From NCBI RefSeq assembly GCF_910592395.1, contig NC_088317.1, positions 7,504,001-7,568,000 on the forward strand: 64,000 nt of DNA, written 5' to 3'. Position numbers and translations under genes: made by a program. The number at the start of each line of letters is the position of its first letter. The first letter of the stretch is position 1. Shown piece after piece: positions 50,078 through 61,410 of the stretch. This DNA comes from Lineus longissimus (taxonomy: Eukaryota; Nemertea; Pilidiophora; Heteronemertea; Lineidae). Below the pieces are notes generated by a model. It did not search any database. It was not told where the DNA came from and saw only the letters and a list, made by a program, of their open reading frames with translations.

Positions 50078-53000
50078 CTAAAAATTCATTAAATCACTGT
50101 AATCAATGTATTTTTCATAGTACATGCCGAAAGGCAGTGTAGAGATGCCAACTCTAAGATAAAACGCTTGTCATCGAAAGGGCTTAAGCTTTTCTTGTCA
50201 ATCTCTTCCAGATACATTTGATGCCTTTCTGACCTCAGATGACGCATTTTGTGATTAAAAGTCTTAGTGTTTAAAAGACAATCAACGTAGTCATCAAATG
50301 TAATAGACTTCTTCACTACATTATTAGCGATTCCCTTCAATTTCTTTGATTCTGAATTTTTAGTTCTGTACGCATACATCTTACTCCTAAGTGCAATAAA
50401 TTCTAGCATTTCGTGTCCTCCCAGCTCATCCTTAAAGTAGCCTGGCACTTTCTTCTTGCTAGTGTCGTAAAGTGGATGATCCTTTTGGTAATTACTGAAG
50501 TTGAAGTGATCCTTTAACCCTTCGAGGTCTGCTGTTAAATCATCGGTTTTGATCTTCAAAACAAAAGAATCCGTGTCCAAATAAAGAAGTTCTAGGTTTT
50601 TCTCACCAAAGTAAGGTTGAAGTATTTTGTAGTAGAATTCATACATCAGCAGCTTGGACAACTCCAGTACTGCAGCTCCTATGTAGATTGGCCTGTTGAA
50701 CTTCATGGTTGTGCGTCTCATGCAAATTGCCGCGCTACTTTCGTCAAAGATGTTAATCGATGAAAACCTGGGACTTGCCATGAAGTTCTTGGCAATTTCT
50801 CCATCTGTCACCAGTTCATTTTCTACCCTGTTCCTTACGTTTTCACATGTCTTTCCGTAGAAAGCATTGTTCATTAATTTGAAGTAATCTTTCTCGAAAT
50901 CAGTAGTAGAAGCCATCCTCTTTTTAGTGTTGAAGTCGATGTATGATTTCAACCACTTTGATTGTTTGAAACTGATGACACAATGGACCTTTTTTAGTGT
51001 CATTCCTTGCTTTAAGTAAAACTGTAAAAGTCTGTAATGCACAATATAGTTGGTCTTGTCCTTCTGTGTGAGGATCAATTTTTCTACCCTTGACCTCTTC
51101 TCGTCACCAAGTAACCCTTTCTGGTAAGGGCTTAATTCGTCGTTGTCTATGAAAAGCGATTCTGGACAGAATGGAAAGTTCTTTGACTTGAACTTGATTT
51201 CCTCTGGATAAGCCAAATCTACTTCGAAAAGATATCCTACTTTACTGTCTTTAGGAATTGACATGATCTTCTGATCAGTTATGTTTGCTTTGTTCATGGT
51301 ATCATTACCGTCAAACATTTGAAAACTGCCGTAAGGCTGACTTTCCATCATAGCCCAGCCATAGAGATTGTTTGTGTCTATGTAGAGTAGTTTGTGGTGT
51401 TCATCTGCCTTGACATGTCTTGTTCCCATCACACCTGAAATTCCACCTCTTATTGCCTTTTCAAAAGTAAGTAGAATATTTGAATCGGTAAGAAGTTCGA
51501 GATTTATGTCTGTGTGTTTCAATCCGGCCAACCAGGTCAAGCCAGGTGCTAAATAGCAGTGACAAGGATCGATCTGAAAATTGTTTAAATTAACGTCCCT
51601 GAATTTCTCGAATAAATCAGCTAACAAAAGAACGTCTGTTTTGAGGTACAGGTCGATGAACTCTCCATGATTTCTGATCTTGAAATGATCCCATATGTCT
51701 TTGGCTTTTAGGTAAACTGAATCATCCGCCATTTCATTCTTCAATTCATCAAAGAACATAGACTTCTCTAAGTGAGTAACACTGTAACTTTCATGTGACG
51801 TGTAAAATGAATAAGGCACCGATCCTTTCTTCCTCAATAGTTTAAAATCGTCAGGATTGGGGTAAGACTGTCTTGTTATCTTAAAGTCACCATCTTCCAT
51901 CGATTTGGTGATGTTGTCCAAGCCAGACTGTAAGAATCTGTAAGAGTCTAAAAACTTAAAACAACCGAACTCAAATGAAATGTACTCTTCTGCGTTTTTA
52001 GCAAGAAGCTTCAGTTTCTTGTGTGATCTAGACATCAAATCTCTGATGAAGAGGTGAGCATCGCAATTACTGAGATTGTGAAAAAACACTGGGACAAACA
52101 TGGCTTTCTTCTCATTCAAGTTGCAAGCGTTGTGAGCAGCACCTCTGTATTTTCCATTATAGTGATTGTGATCTTGAACTCTGTCCTCACCTAAAAATTT
52201 ATTGCAGTAGTAACAGTTTGTTTCTTGGGAATATCTCACCAAATCTTCGTCTGTCATGATGAGAGGAATGTTGCAGTTCAGTAGAGTTGAGAACGTCTCT
52301 TCCATTCTGAGTAACCAGTTACAGAAAACGTCAACTACATCAGCACCCCTGTGACAGAGATACTCACTGGCGTAGATTTGTGGATAGTCACAGTGAACGT
52401 AAACTCCAACTGCTGATGCAATCTGTTTGAATAGTTTTTTAGTGGTATCAGTATCATTTGAGCACTGCTCTCTAAACTCTGTCCGATTTGTATTATCATT
52501 GACGTTGACTGTTGTGCTTATCGCTTCGAAATCAGCATAGATTACAAAGGGAACCCTGTTCTTGAATGAGTGCTTTTCAAACTTAAGTTGTGACCATTTA
52601 CTATTCGGTTGAGGCAGACTGATCTTACAGTAATCGTGTTGTCCACATTTCAATTTATGTCTTTCTAGTGTAGATTTCTTGTAAAAGTAATTCATGCATC
52701 TCCTACAAATGAATACACTATTCCTGTCAGTCTTGAAGAATAGATTTATGTCTCTTATGTACATGAAATGTTTATTGAAATACAACAGATCGATAACATC
52801 ATCATCATCGTGGTTCTTAGAGAGGTAGAGTGGTTCCAGCTTTGCGGCATAAATGCTTTTAGCCCATTCGTTCTCTAACTTGAACACATTAATCTTGAGA
52901 TTGTTGTCTTGTTCGATCTTAGGGATATCCTTTTGAACGCACACAGGAAAGGATTTTATCTTTATTGAGCTTTCCTCGTTTTGATTGGGATAGATTTCAG

Positions 53001-53700
53001 TGACGTTTATGTCGTTTTTGTATTAGACAGCCAAAAGACTCCACAGAAAACATTTCTCATCATTTGATTTCACATTAATGACAGCTTTAGTTCAGAATGG
53101 TAAACTAGTGTAGTGACCGCCTTTACATTTCTTGTAGGAACATATTGTAAGATCGCACGACTTGATTTCATTTAAACTCAGGCCGCTTCCTTCGAAGTAC
53201 CGTTCCTCAATCTCGGCCTTTATGTAGTTCAATTGACTGGTTAGGGCATAAATTGTCTGGTTTCTTGAAATTATGCTTTCCATGGGAGATTGAATAGGAT
53301 AGATAGCCTTTTCGCCAGATCTGTCAAATTCAGCTTTAGCTGAAATACTTATTTTATGATGGTAATCAGTGAGCTTGAAGAGAATTTCTTCCAGTTTTTC
53401 TCTGTACCCGAAAACGTGTTTTGCCGGTTTGCTAATTTTCAGACGAATGGTAATGACTGGCTTACCAAATTCTTTTACCACTTCAATATCCTTCACATTC
53501 TTTATGCTCTCCAATTCCTTAACTTCGAATTCAAGTTTCTTAGTATCTTGTAGTAGACTAAGGTTAGGTAAACGCAGTGAACACGAGTCTGACTGCATGG
53601 CTTGATAACTCCATTCTTTGATGACCTTTGGTTTTCCTATGTGCTGAAAGATTGCTGTAGGATATCTCCTTGTTACATGTTGAACAGTGTATTTTCTCAT
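50078..53700 (-). pseudogene. polB: Protein-primed family B DNA polymerase (pPolB), with in-frame stops
   Basis: One frame from ATG 53700: an N-terminal ~205-residue region, a TGA at 53094-53092, the NDEKCFLWSLLAV block, a TAA at 53025-53023, then 951 codons. Motifs: exonuclease PFVIYADFEA and VFFHNLSNCDAHL; an endonuclease-VII-like insert (CYYCNKFLGEDRVQDHNHY); polymerase A (LYIDTNNLYGW), B (LMNNAFYGKTCEN) and C (YLDTDSF). The C-terminal end shifts frame near 50150 and finishes at 50078. Total ~1,200 codons, as expected for Polinton polymerases that use a protein primer. Decayed, but clearly recognisable. Absent from Polinton B. Confidence 0.93.
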
Positions 53701-53709
53701 TTCTATCAA

Positions 53710-53954
53710 CCATTTCTATTTAGAGTAAAAAGAATTATTAAATTTAATTTTCAACATACATCGGGGTGCTGATGGCAATAATGCTGATCCCAGTAAATCA
53801 GGGGTTGGTAATGGTGGTACCAATAATGGTGGTGGGTATGCAGTAAGACTGTTGTCCCTCATGATTGGTAGAACATGATCCAATAATGGTGGCGGATAGT
53901 AGTAGTGGTAATGGACAGAGTCCGGAGAGCGGTGCTCGAAATGGTGGTGGTTCA
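53710..53954. other. Intergenic Gly/Asn-codon repeats and a twin hairpin
   Basis: GGTGGTACCAATAATGG-like words repeat. A twin hairpin at 53913-53939 has GGACagaGTCC and GAGCggtGCTC. A 20-bp piece (ATTGGTAGAACATGATCCAA) is shared with the HNH gene at 55350. No gene supported. Confidence 0.5.
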
Positions 53955-54615
53955 TTATTGGTGGCACCATTGCTGTGACTTTAGTTTCTCTATCATCTCT
54001 GTTTGTGCCAGTTTTTTTCCTTCTTCTAAAAAAGTCTTCTTTAAAGATTCCACATCAACAGCTGAACTTGCCTCCCTCTGTTTTTTTCTGATGGCATTTT
54101 TCATGGAAATGTATTTTTCCTTTTCTTTGAGAATCAAAGTAAACTCATCTGTTGAAATGCGTGAATCACTCATGGCCTTACTTACCAGATCATTGATGGA
54201 GTTAAGTTTTGAAATTGCCAACATTCCAATCTTCTCATGTTTTTCAATTTTCTTCATGATATCTTTTTTCTTCCAACTTAGGGCTGAGGAGATAATGGCG
54301 CTCCCAATGGTCACTCCACCAAGTGCAAAACCTATTGGTGCGGTGATGACACCAGCTAATGCAGACACACCAACTGAGCCAGCTGCAACGCTTACAAAAT
54401 TAAGACTATGACTTATGCTCGTAATTACGCTAAATGCTTTTTTGTACTTTGAAAATATCTTTCTCGCTTTCTAAGAAACTCTTAACCTCACATATTTGTT
54501 TTAGTCTGAAAGCCTGAGGGTTACTTTCTGCGTGCTTTTCAGCCCTTTCAGAGTTTAAATGACTTTCAGAGTTTAAATGACTTAAATCTGGATAAACCTT
54601 GTTGTCTCCGTCCAT
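53955..54615 (-). pseudogene. Gly/Ala-rich membrane protein with conserved helical domain
   Basis: ATG at 54615 (TTAAATGG). The first ~60 codons are polar (with a short HLNSE repeat). A one-base shift near 54432 leads to a hydrophobic Gly/Ala region (SALAGVITAPIGFALGG) and a conserved helical domain: KLNSINDLVSKAMSDSRIS, DEFTLILKEKEKYISMKNAI. I know this type of protein from invertebrate Polinton relatives, but no function is established. It precedes the polymerase, on the same strand. Confidence 0.6.
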
Positions 54616-54619
54616 TTAA

Positions 54620-54835
54620 TTAGTGGGAATAAATAGAATCAGTTGCTCTTTGAAAATCCTCCGGTCGACTGCGGCAATCTTCTGTCACTACAGGTTTTTG
54701 GAGTACAGCAGGTTTTAAAGGTTTTTCGGGCTCAGTCTCCAACTTTGCCTCTTCTGCCTCTAATTTTCTGTGAAATTGTTCTAATCTTTCTTTCCAATTA
54801 CATGGTCGTTTTGTGTAACCCCAAGTTCTATTCAT
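54620..54835 (-). CDS. Small charged protein, 71 aa, uncertain
   Basis: ATG at 54835 in a TAAATG context. Reads MNRTWGYTKRPCNWKERLEQ, then a Glu/Lys/Pro-rich helix. Its last ~14 codons come from a ~40-bp stretch (54640-54682) that duplicates part of the HNH gene (55229-55268) in another frame. That makes the C-terminus suspect. Could be a small real gene with a captured tail, or chance. Confidence 0.35.
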   Translation of the reverse strand: MNRTWGYTKRPCNWKERLEQFHRKLEAEEAKLETEPEKPLKPAVLQKPVVTEDCRSRPEDFQRATDSIYSH

Positions 54836-54898
54836 TTATTCAGATGAAAAAATCTAATGTACACATAAATTAACATTTACTACAATAAAGTTTTCAGT

Positions 54899-55788
54899 TT
54901 AAAAATATGGTGAATAAGTCGCCAGTTTAAATTTATGCCTTGAATCCTCTGGCGTAGGTAATTTTACTGTCATTAAATTATGATTTAGACTTGAAACTTT
55001 CACATTCAACTCCTTAGTTAAACTGTCTGCTTCTTGTTGGTTTAATCCATTTTGAAATATGACGTTGTTTAGTAACGCAATATCATTAAGTAGAAACTTA
55101 TTGTAAACTCGGGATAAAGCCCAAAATACTTGTTTGTTATCCTTCTCGACTCTTCTATCACGTTTTCGTCTCGATAGACAAACCAGTTTTCATTATGCTT
55201 GTTGACCATAAAGCTAATTGAGCGGTCCAATTGCTCTTTGAAAATCCTCCAGTCGACTGTGGCACTCTTATGTCTGTTTTGTGTTTTCGATATTGGCCGC
55301 ATGTTAAACCAAGAGTAACACAGTTCTGGGTGATCTTTGAATTCCTTGATTGGTAGAACATGATCCAACTCCTCATCTACTATTTGTGATAGACCCCTTT
55401 GGTAGTTTAACCAATCCCTGAAGAAATCATTGGAACAACCTAGACGAAATGCCGAATATGACTTCGTCACAAGAGCAAAGCTCGAATTGGTAGATCCATC
55501 TTATTTGGCTATTCTGTTGAGGCCAACTCTGATTTTGTGTAGGTCATAATTACCACTCTGTCTAAGATAACCTTTGTAGTATGAATTAAAACAAGCTCTA
55601 CATTTGCCTCTTTTTCCTTCTTTACCGAATTCACCATCGCTTAGTAATTTCACTTCTCCACATGTATCGCATGTCTTTGTTTTGGTACCACATGATTTAC
55701 AGTAGTCCAGTAACTTGCCTCTTCTGTTCTTTTCAAATTGACTTTCAAATTTAGATGCATCGCACTTAACACATTCCTTACCTGTCAC
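54899..55788 (-). pseudogene. Zinc-ribbon/HNH nuclease of Polinton A
   Basis: Zinc pairs ECVKCDASK, CKSCGTKTKTCDTC and CRACFNSYYKG, then a TAA at 55503-55501, then FRLGCSNDFFRDWLNYQRG and an HNH block: ELDHVLPIKEF, LCYSWFNMRPISKTQN (His and Asn of the fold). A shift near 55115 leads to the natural end at 54899. A twin hairpin (55459-55485) lies just after the stop and is in frame. The Asn/Met-rich leader of the B protein is absent; the frame is open upstream, so the true start is unclear. Nuclease role inferred. Confidence 0.75.
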
Positions 55789-55800
55789 TAATGTCCCTAA

Positions 55801-56733
55801 ATTAACATTTACTGTACCATCTATACTATAATGCGCGTTGTGGCCGCTAAATAGGAGGCGATTTTTGTTTCAAAATTGGGCCTCGAAAATGTGTCGAATT
55901 CTTGCAACTTTTGGTTTCGTAGGTGTGGATCATAAGTAAGAGTGTCACTGAGGGTGTCATACGTCGAATATCTTGGTGGTTTTGGAATAAATAACAATTT
56001 CTCAGAGAGCACGTCGACTGGAGAGCTCCGCTCATTCTCAAAAGCATACACAAACTTCACGCATATTCTCCCTGCCACATCAGTATTAGCTTCCAGCACG
56101 TATGTAGTGCTATACAACCTGGTCCATGGTCCAGGGTATTAGCAGGGAGATTAATGATTAACCTGTTCTATTTTAGTTCTATTCGAGAAACACTGACCTG
56201 AGTGATAAGGCAAATTCTGCAGAGTGGCCTACCGGAACATGCAGTCAGGGTATCAATAAACAGTTATGCCAGGATGGACAAAATATGTACAGTGGCCAGC
56301 GCTTGCTCTTTGTTTTATTCTTTACTGACTGATGTTGTCAGTTTGAATTGCGTTCTGCATCTCTCCATGCGCCTGGCTTTGGTCCGACAGTGGCATTGGG
56401 TACGGGAGTGGGTAGGTGATATGCCTATGTGAGGGTCTTATTTGGAACAGGACCTGCTGTCACTGGTCTCAATGCATTGTGCAAAATAGCGTACTCCAAT
56501 CAATCTATTGGGGGTTGCATGTAGATAGCATCAGCAATAAGTCCCTAAATGCAGTTAATTTCGTGTTTAACCTTTAATAAAACTTCAGTAACGTTAGAAA
56601 TTTAATGTAGCTCAATCATCGTGCCCATTTAACTAATGTATATTACATTTCAACTTTGCCGGCTCCATGGGTATATGCTAGTAGTTGTTAACTATTATTT
56701 GACCCTCCATTTAAAGGATAAAATCTTTTTCAA
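55801..56733. other. Sequence of unclear origin between HNH and integrase genes
   Basis: A 98-codon minus-strand frame (55821-56117) has no recognisable family; it contains a GAGCtccGCTC hairpin near 56018-56028. The rest (56120-56730) shows no gene and differs from the short spacer in Polinton B, so it may be a further insertion. Confidence 0.35.
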
Positions 56734-57887
56734 TTAAGTTTTTAGGCTTTTTATGTCTGAAATTGGCAACCATTCATTGAATTTGTCACTGTAGCCTTTC
56801 CATTTCACTAATCCGCATTTTTACCTTTAGTGGTCTTGTACCTCATTATCTTCTCTATTTTGTACTCTAGTTGGTCAGGATTGGGAACATAACTTAATTC
56901 TTGTTCGTAAAAATATCCTTGAATTTCTTCTTTTTGGTAATCTTCAAGTTTGTAGACGATTGGATGAGTGAATACTATCTGTCTTATTTGAAAGACTTCT
57001 TCAGTGAAATTGGGCAAGTAGCCTTTGTCGAAAATAGTCTTGTACTTTGAAATTCTGACGCTGTCGCCAACCTTGTACTTCGGATCTCCAAATGTTTCTT
57101 TAAGATGTAGGCCGTAGAGGTTGTACCAGACAGTTCCTTCATTCTCCCTCTTTCTGGCGTCAATTGGTTTCATCCCTATTGAGGAGTGAAATGAGTTGTT
57201 GTAGCCGCTCACCAAGTCATCTATAACATCGACCCACTTGTCAGTTTCCTTTGCGGTGAAGTATTTCCACATTTTATCTTTAAAGTTCTGTTTAATCTTT
57301 CCACAACTGCTGCCTTCTTACTTGAAAATGTAGAGAACCACTCTATGTTGTTTTCTCTCAAGAGTTTTTTTGAAGTGTTGGTTGTAGAACTCATTGCCTT
57401 CGTCAAATTGGATTGTCTCTGGTTTAGCCTCCTCAAAGATCACTTTAAATGCATCTCTGATTTCTTCTCCTCTCTTGCTCTTAACGGCCATAGCCCAAGC
57501 ATAGCGACTGAATAGGTCAATTACTGTCAAAATGAATCTGTTGCCTTTATTTTGTTTCTCAAATTTTTGCATGTCCACAAGATCTGCTTGCCATTGTTGA
57601 TCGATGTAAGATACCATTGTCTTTCGGAACGTAAATTTCTTAATGGCCGGTTTGTGTAGTTGGTGAGTTGGTAGTGTGTCTAGAAATTCTTTTACTTCAT
57701 TGTGCCTGATTTTGTTACTAGTTTTACTAGTAACACTATCTTCCCTTACTTGTTTCCATATCTTACTTAATGAACTGTAAGCCACAGGACTTTCAGGATT
57801 GTAGTACAAATCTCTCAGATACTGTTCGATGTTGTCTGGGTTCGACTGTTCGATGTTGTCTGGGTCTTTTAGTTCTGTTTTACTCAT
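56734..57887 (-). pseudogene. Chromodomain integrase of Polinton A, frameshifted
   Basis: ATG at 57887. 189 codons include the first catalytic Asp (WQADLVDMQKF) and the second (IQFDEGNEF). At least three shifts follow (near 57365, 57290 and 56815), but KKAAVVERLNRTLK (Glu) and the chromodomain (EYKIEKIMRYK ... KWKGYSDKFNEW) are readable across frames. About 85% identical to the B protein, without the B-specific hairpin peptide. It was once a working integrase for this element. Confidence 0.92.
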
Positions 57888-57894
57888 TTAAATG
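57885..57894. promoter_or_regulatory. Bidirectional start palindrome CATTTAAATG (Polinton A)
   Basis: Same 10-bp palindrome holding the integrase and ATPase start codons as in Polinton B, conserved although surrounding sequence has diverged. Confidence 0.7.
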
Positions 57895-58501
57895 AAGGTA
57901 AAAGTCATACTAGTTTTCGGGCCACACGACATGTTAATTTCAGGAGTCACCAATTGCGGTAAGACCAATTTTGCTCTTGACCTCTTAGAGAAGGAATATC
58001 GTCATAAGTTCCAGAACATAGTCATTTTCTGTCCCACTTACTTCAGAAATAAGACGTACAATAGGAGATGGATTTACGAAGACAAGAATGTTTTCATTGT
58101 CAATCCAATTGCTGTAGCCAATAATTTAGACCCTGTGCTTCAATTTGCCACAATGGCCTTCGAAGGATCACAGACATTATTCATCATTGACGACTGTGCT
58201 AATTTGAGAGACACAAAGAAGAAGGTGTCTGAGTTATGTAACTTGGCCTTTTCCGGTAGACACTACAATCTGACTGGTTACTAGTTCAGAAGTACAACTC
58301 TGTTGTTAAGGACTTCAGAGAGAACATAAGGGTTTTAGTCCTGTTTTTCAACAAGGATGAATCGGCAATGAAATACGCCTTAGAAGAAAATAGTGTTATT
58401 CCTAAAGACCAGAAGTAAAAATACATAGATGCCCTTAAAAAGACGAAAGGATCTAAATTAATCATAAGACTAGAACACCCGTATGGTTTTATTCACGTTT
58501 A
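57892..58501 (+). pseudogene. A32-like packaging ATPase of Polinton A
   Basis: Walker A GVTNCGKTNF and Walker B LFIIDDC intact in the first 130 codons. A 4-base deletion near 58278 causes a stop. Remaining sequence to 58501 is readable in other frames (FFNKDES), with an extra stop near 58417. Divergent from the integrase. Would package DNA in capsids if whole. Confidence 0.9.
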
Positions 58502-58936
58502 GTCTTTCTTCCTCCTTCGAAAAAAAAGGGGAATCCCCAAACCCAAGCCGCTCAATCCTAAAATAATCCAAAGGTATTCGTAATTCTTCATTTCATCACT
58601 CGGCTTGTAGTAGTCGCTCAATTGCGGTTGTCTAGGAATGGTAATTCCATTATGTGGGTTTAAACTGTTGAACAATGAAAGTGCGGCGTCGGCATTTTTG
58701 AAGTCAATTGCCGCTTCATGTTCTCTCTTTAATTCAAGGTTAACGAAGTCAATGGCACTTTTCCTACGCTCATCCCATTCTGTTGTTGCTCTTTGCAATT
58801 GCTCTTGCGCTAAATTATGTCTCTTCATTTCAGCCTCGTAGCCATTCTTGTCTAGTGATTTAAAAAGGTAGCCAGAACCGGTGAAGGCTAAACCATTCAC
58901 CAGCGCAGAACCAATCATCATAGCTATGCCTGCCAT
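58499..58936 (-). CDS. 145-aa conserved membrane protein of Polinton A
   Basis: Homologue of 21264-21722: MAGIAMMIGSALVNGLAFTG, charged helical middle, and a second hydrophobic segment (YLWIILGLSGLGLGIPLFF). Intact. TAAATGG at the start codon. Its 3' end touches the ATPase end, so the two genes converge. Confidence 0.75.
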   Translation of the reverse strand: MAGIAMMIGSALVNGLAFTGSGYLFKSLDKNGYEAEMKRHNLAQEQLQRATTEWDERRKSAIDFVNLELKREHEAAIDFKNADAALSLFNSLNPHNGITIPRQPQLSDYYKPSDEMKNYEYLWIILGLSGLGLGIPLFFRRRKKD

Positions 58937-58992
58937 TTAGTTTAGTGTAATATTATCCACAGTGAGTAAAGGTTAGGCGCAGTGAGTAAAGG

Positions 58993-59738
58993 TTAGGCGC
59001 AGTGAGTAAAGGTCAATTGGTACTGTACATCAAAACCATTAAGGTCGATAATGTCATTGTTTTCATCTGTTAGACGAATATTCAACTTGCCAACACTTGT
59101 TTTGCACGGAATTTCCATGTTATCTCCAAAGGAATATGCTATCATGTCTCCAAAGTTAGCTTCTGTTATTGGTCTAGTGGCTAAGACATCTGATGGCTTG
59201 CCATTGCTCATTACATTGTTGATGATGTCACAGTGGAAAACAAAATAGTCCATTGGTCTAAAATTTATTGGCCTCTCGCTTACAAACTCACCCTTTGTTG
59301 ATTTATCAGCATCTAAGGTATCAGCATCTAAGGGATAAGGCCATTCCGATTTAAAGCCAAATAATTCATTGCTTTTACCAGAAAACATAATCTGGAAATA
59401 CTCATCTTCATTACTGCCCTACCAGTGGGTTCATCAACATCAAACTTAACAGCATTTCTGCTTCACTTCTTTTCTTTCAATTCATTTGCGAAAACCTTTG
59501 AAAAGCTTTCTAGGTCATAGAGACCATCGGGTATTGTGATAACTGTCAACGAAAATCCACGCAACTTCATTTCGTTATTTTGTTTTGCTTCACTTATGTT
59601 GTAGAATGTACAAGGTATACCTGCAAATGTCAAACTGACGCTAATGACATTCTGAATTTCAGTGTTAAGATGTATGGTTAAATCATGTGATTTCTGTTCT
59701 GGGTAGTCACTGGAATTAATGTACACCACGGTTTTCAT
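58993..59738 (-). pseudogene. Penton candidate of Polinton A, frameshifted
   Basis: N-terminal 91 codons (MKTVVYINSSDYPEQKSHDL ...) end at a stop at 59465-59463. At least two shifts lie between there and 59388. The C-terminal part (SNELFGFKSEWPYPLD ... LTDENNDIIDLNGFDVQYQL) is intact to 58993. The base missing in both Polinton B copies (near 20940) is present here. After the gene come three ~20-bp repeats (GCAGTGAGTAAAGGTTAG). Confidence 0.72.
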
Positions 59739-59796
59739 TTATTGCACTTAAATTTTAATTTAATGCACTTAAATTCTACTTGATTGCACTTAAATT

Positions 59797-60033
59797 CTAC
59801 TTGATTATGTTTCTGGGTAAAATACCTTGATCGTTAAAGTATTCCAATGTTACATTACTGACTGCTACAGTTCCGCCAAGTTTCAGAATCTCTTCTAAGT
59901 TTGCCTGACTTGGCGAGCCAATGGTAATTCTCAAGAATCTCTTAAGTAAATATGAGTAACCAATTGTTGCCGTTGACAATAAAACACTTTGGTACAGTGT
60001 ATTGATTATTTCCTTCTTTCCTGGTGTTTCCAT
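59797..60033 (-). CDS. 78-aa conserved protein of Polinton A
   Basis: METPGKKEIINTLYQSVLLS start, hydrophobic segment, PSQANLEEILKLGG block. Intact and in the same place as in Polinton B, between capsid and penton. TAAATGG start context. Confidence 0.75.
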   Translation of the reverse strand: METPGKKEIINTLYQSVLLSTATIGYSYLLKRFLRITIGSPSQANLEEILKLGGTVAVSNVTLEYFNDQGILPRNIIK

Positions 60034-60101
60034 TTATTTAGAATGAAATCTATTGATTCCTCTTGACTGTAAAATAATCTTAATGTTGCAAGGAAACAAT
60101 C

Positions 60102-61356
60102 TTAATGTTGCAAGGAAACAATCTGTGAATTTTGAATGTTAACTTGAGCATCAGAAACCACAAATATGTGCATTTTGTATGGCCCCTTTCCAGATTCTTT
60201 TGTTATCGACAATTGAATACCATCTTTAGTGTTTTGAAGCTTTTTGCCAGATCCGTGTAATCTGTTGTCTTCTGTAGTTCTCAGGTCCAACCAAAGCCCG
60301 TAGTTATTCGAGTCTCCATAGTACTTTTTCATAGACATGTTGCAGTCGTAAGTTTTCTTTAAGTCTTCGGTCATGAAGTGTTTCTTGATCTCATCCCATT
60401 GATCAAGCATTCTCATTCCTTCTGAAAACACCTGATTAGCAACTCCTTCCATGGTTATTTGCACTTTTGTGATGTTAGGATTTTCAAACTTTTCAGAATC
60501 TCTTGAACCATCAGTGTAATCAGAGATGAAGAGAAGTAATAGTCCTTTTATGGACATTCGAGGAAAATTGATGTTCTCGTTGATCAGCGTTTCATTGGCC
60601 GTTACGTTGACAGTTTTGAAGTGATCTACACAGTCGTAATAGATGGAGAAACCTGAATTGTACTTGTTTGTTAGCGTATTGGCTAATCCCTTGTTAGTTA
60701 CAGTGTCATATTCAAAACTGATATTTTCAAGTTTGGAATTCATGTTTGCAGTTGTGCTGGTAACGATGATCTCCTCCTTTGGTGCTAACGTAATCTCGAT
60801 GATCACATCCTCTTGAATTGGAAACTTGTAAAATGGAGCATAGTTAAAAAATAGTTCAAAATCTAACAGTATCTTGTACTTGGTTCCAATCACTTTCTTC
60901 AGTGTTCTCATCGCTGGTTTCACCGGTAACGTCGGCTTCTGCCACACCTGATCTCAACTTTCTAAGATTTTCTGACTGAATACCTTGAAAAACCCTGTCG
61001 TTCCTTTCCTCCACTGTTAACCACAAATCTTTAAAAGTCGAATAATGACTGTATTCATTGAGATCAAATATCTGTTCCGTTCCCCACTTAATTACCATCT
61101 TGGATAACAGGTTTCTGCTGAGATTGTTAACCACGCTGTTCTTGGAATCACCAGAAATGGTGAAATCAGCTGACAGAAAAAGAGATCTGGGTACAAAGAA
61201 CGTATTTTCTCTCAAAGCAGGTATTCTGATGTACAATGTTTCTTTTGGATTAGCAGAAGACGGATTGTGTGTAATGATGTGATGATTTCTCTCGGCCTTT
61301 AATCCGAGTGTAATCTTATGACTCCTTTCAGTGTTGAGCAGTACTCCAGTTGTCAT
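60102..61356 (-). pseudogene. Major capsid protein candidate of Polinton A, one frameshift
   Basis: ATG at 61356 (MTTGVLLNTERSHK). About 150 codons are intact, then a shift near 60910 (ETSDEN region) leads to the second frame, which runs to 60102 with LLLLFISDYTDG and FVVSDAQVNIQNSQ. About 80% identical to the intact B protein. ATG is preceded by AATTAAATAGA. Double jelly-roll fold inferred. Confidence 0.77.
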
Positions 61357-61410
61357 TCTATTTAATTTACTTGAAAAATCAATCATTAATTTGACTTGAA
61401 AAATCAATGA

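Noticed and set aside
53716-53970. 84-codon frame with His/Tyr/Pro-rich sequence
   Set aside because: Antisense of Gly/Asn-type codon repeats; no conservation with Polinton B.
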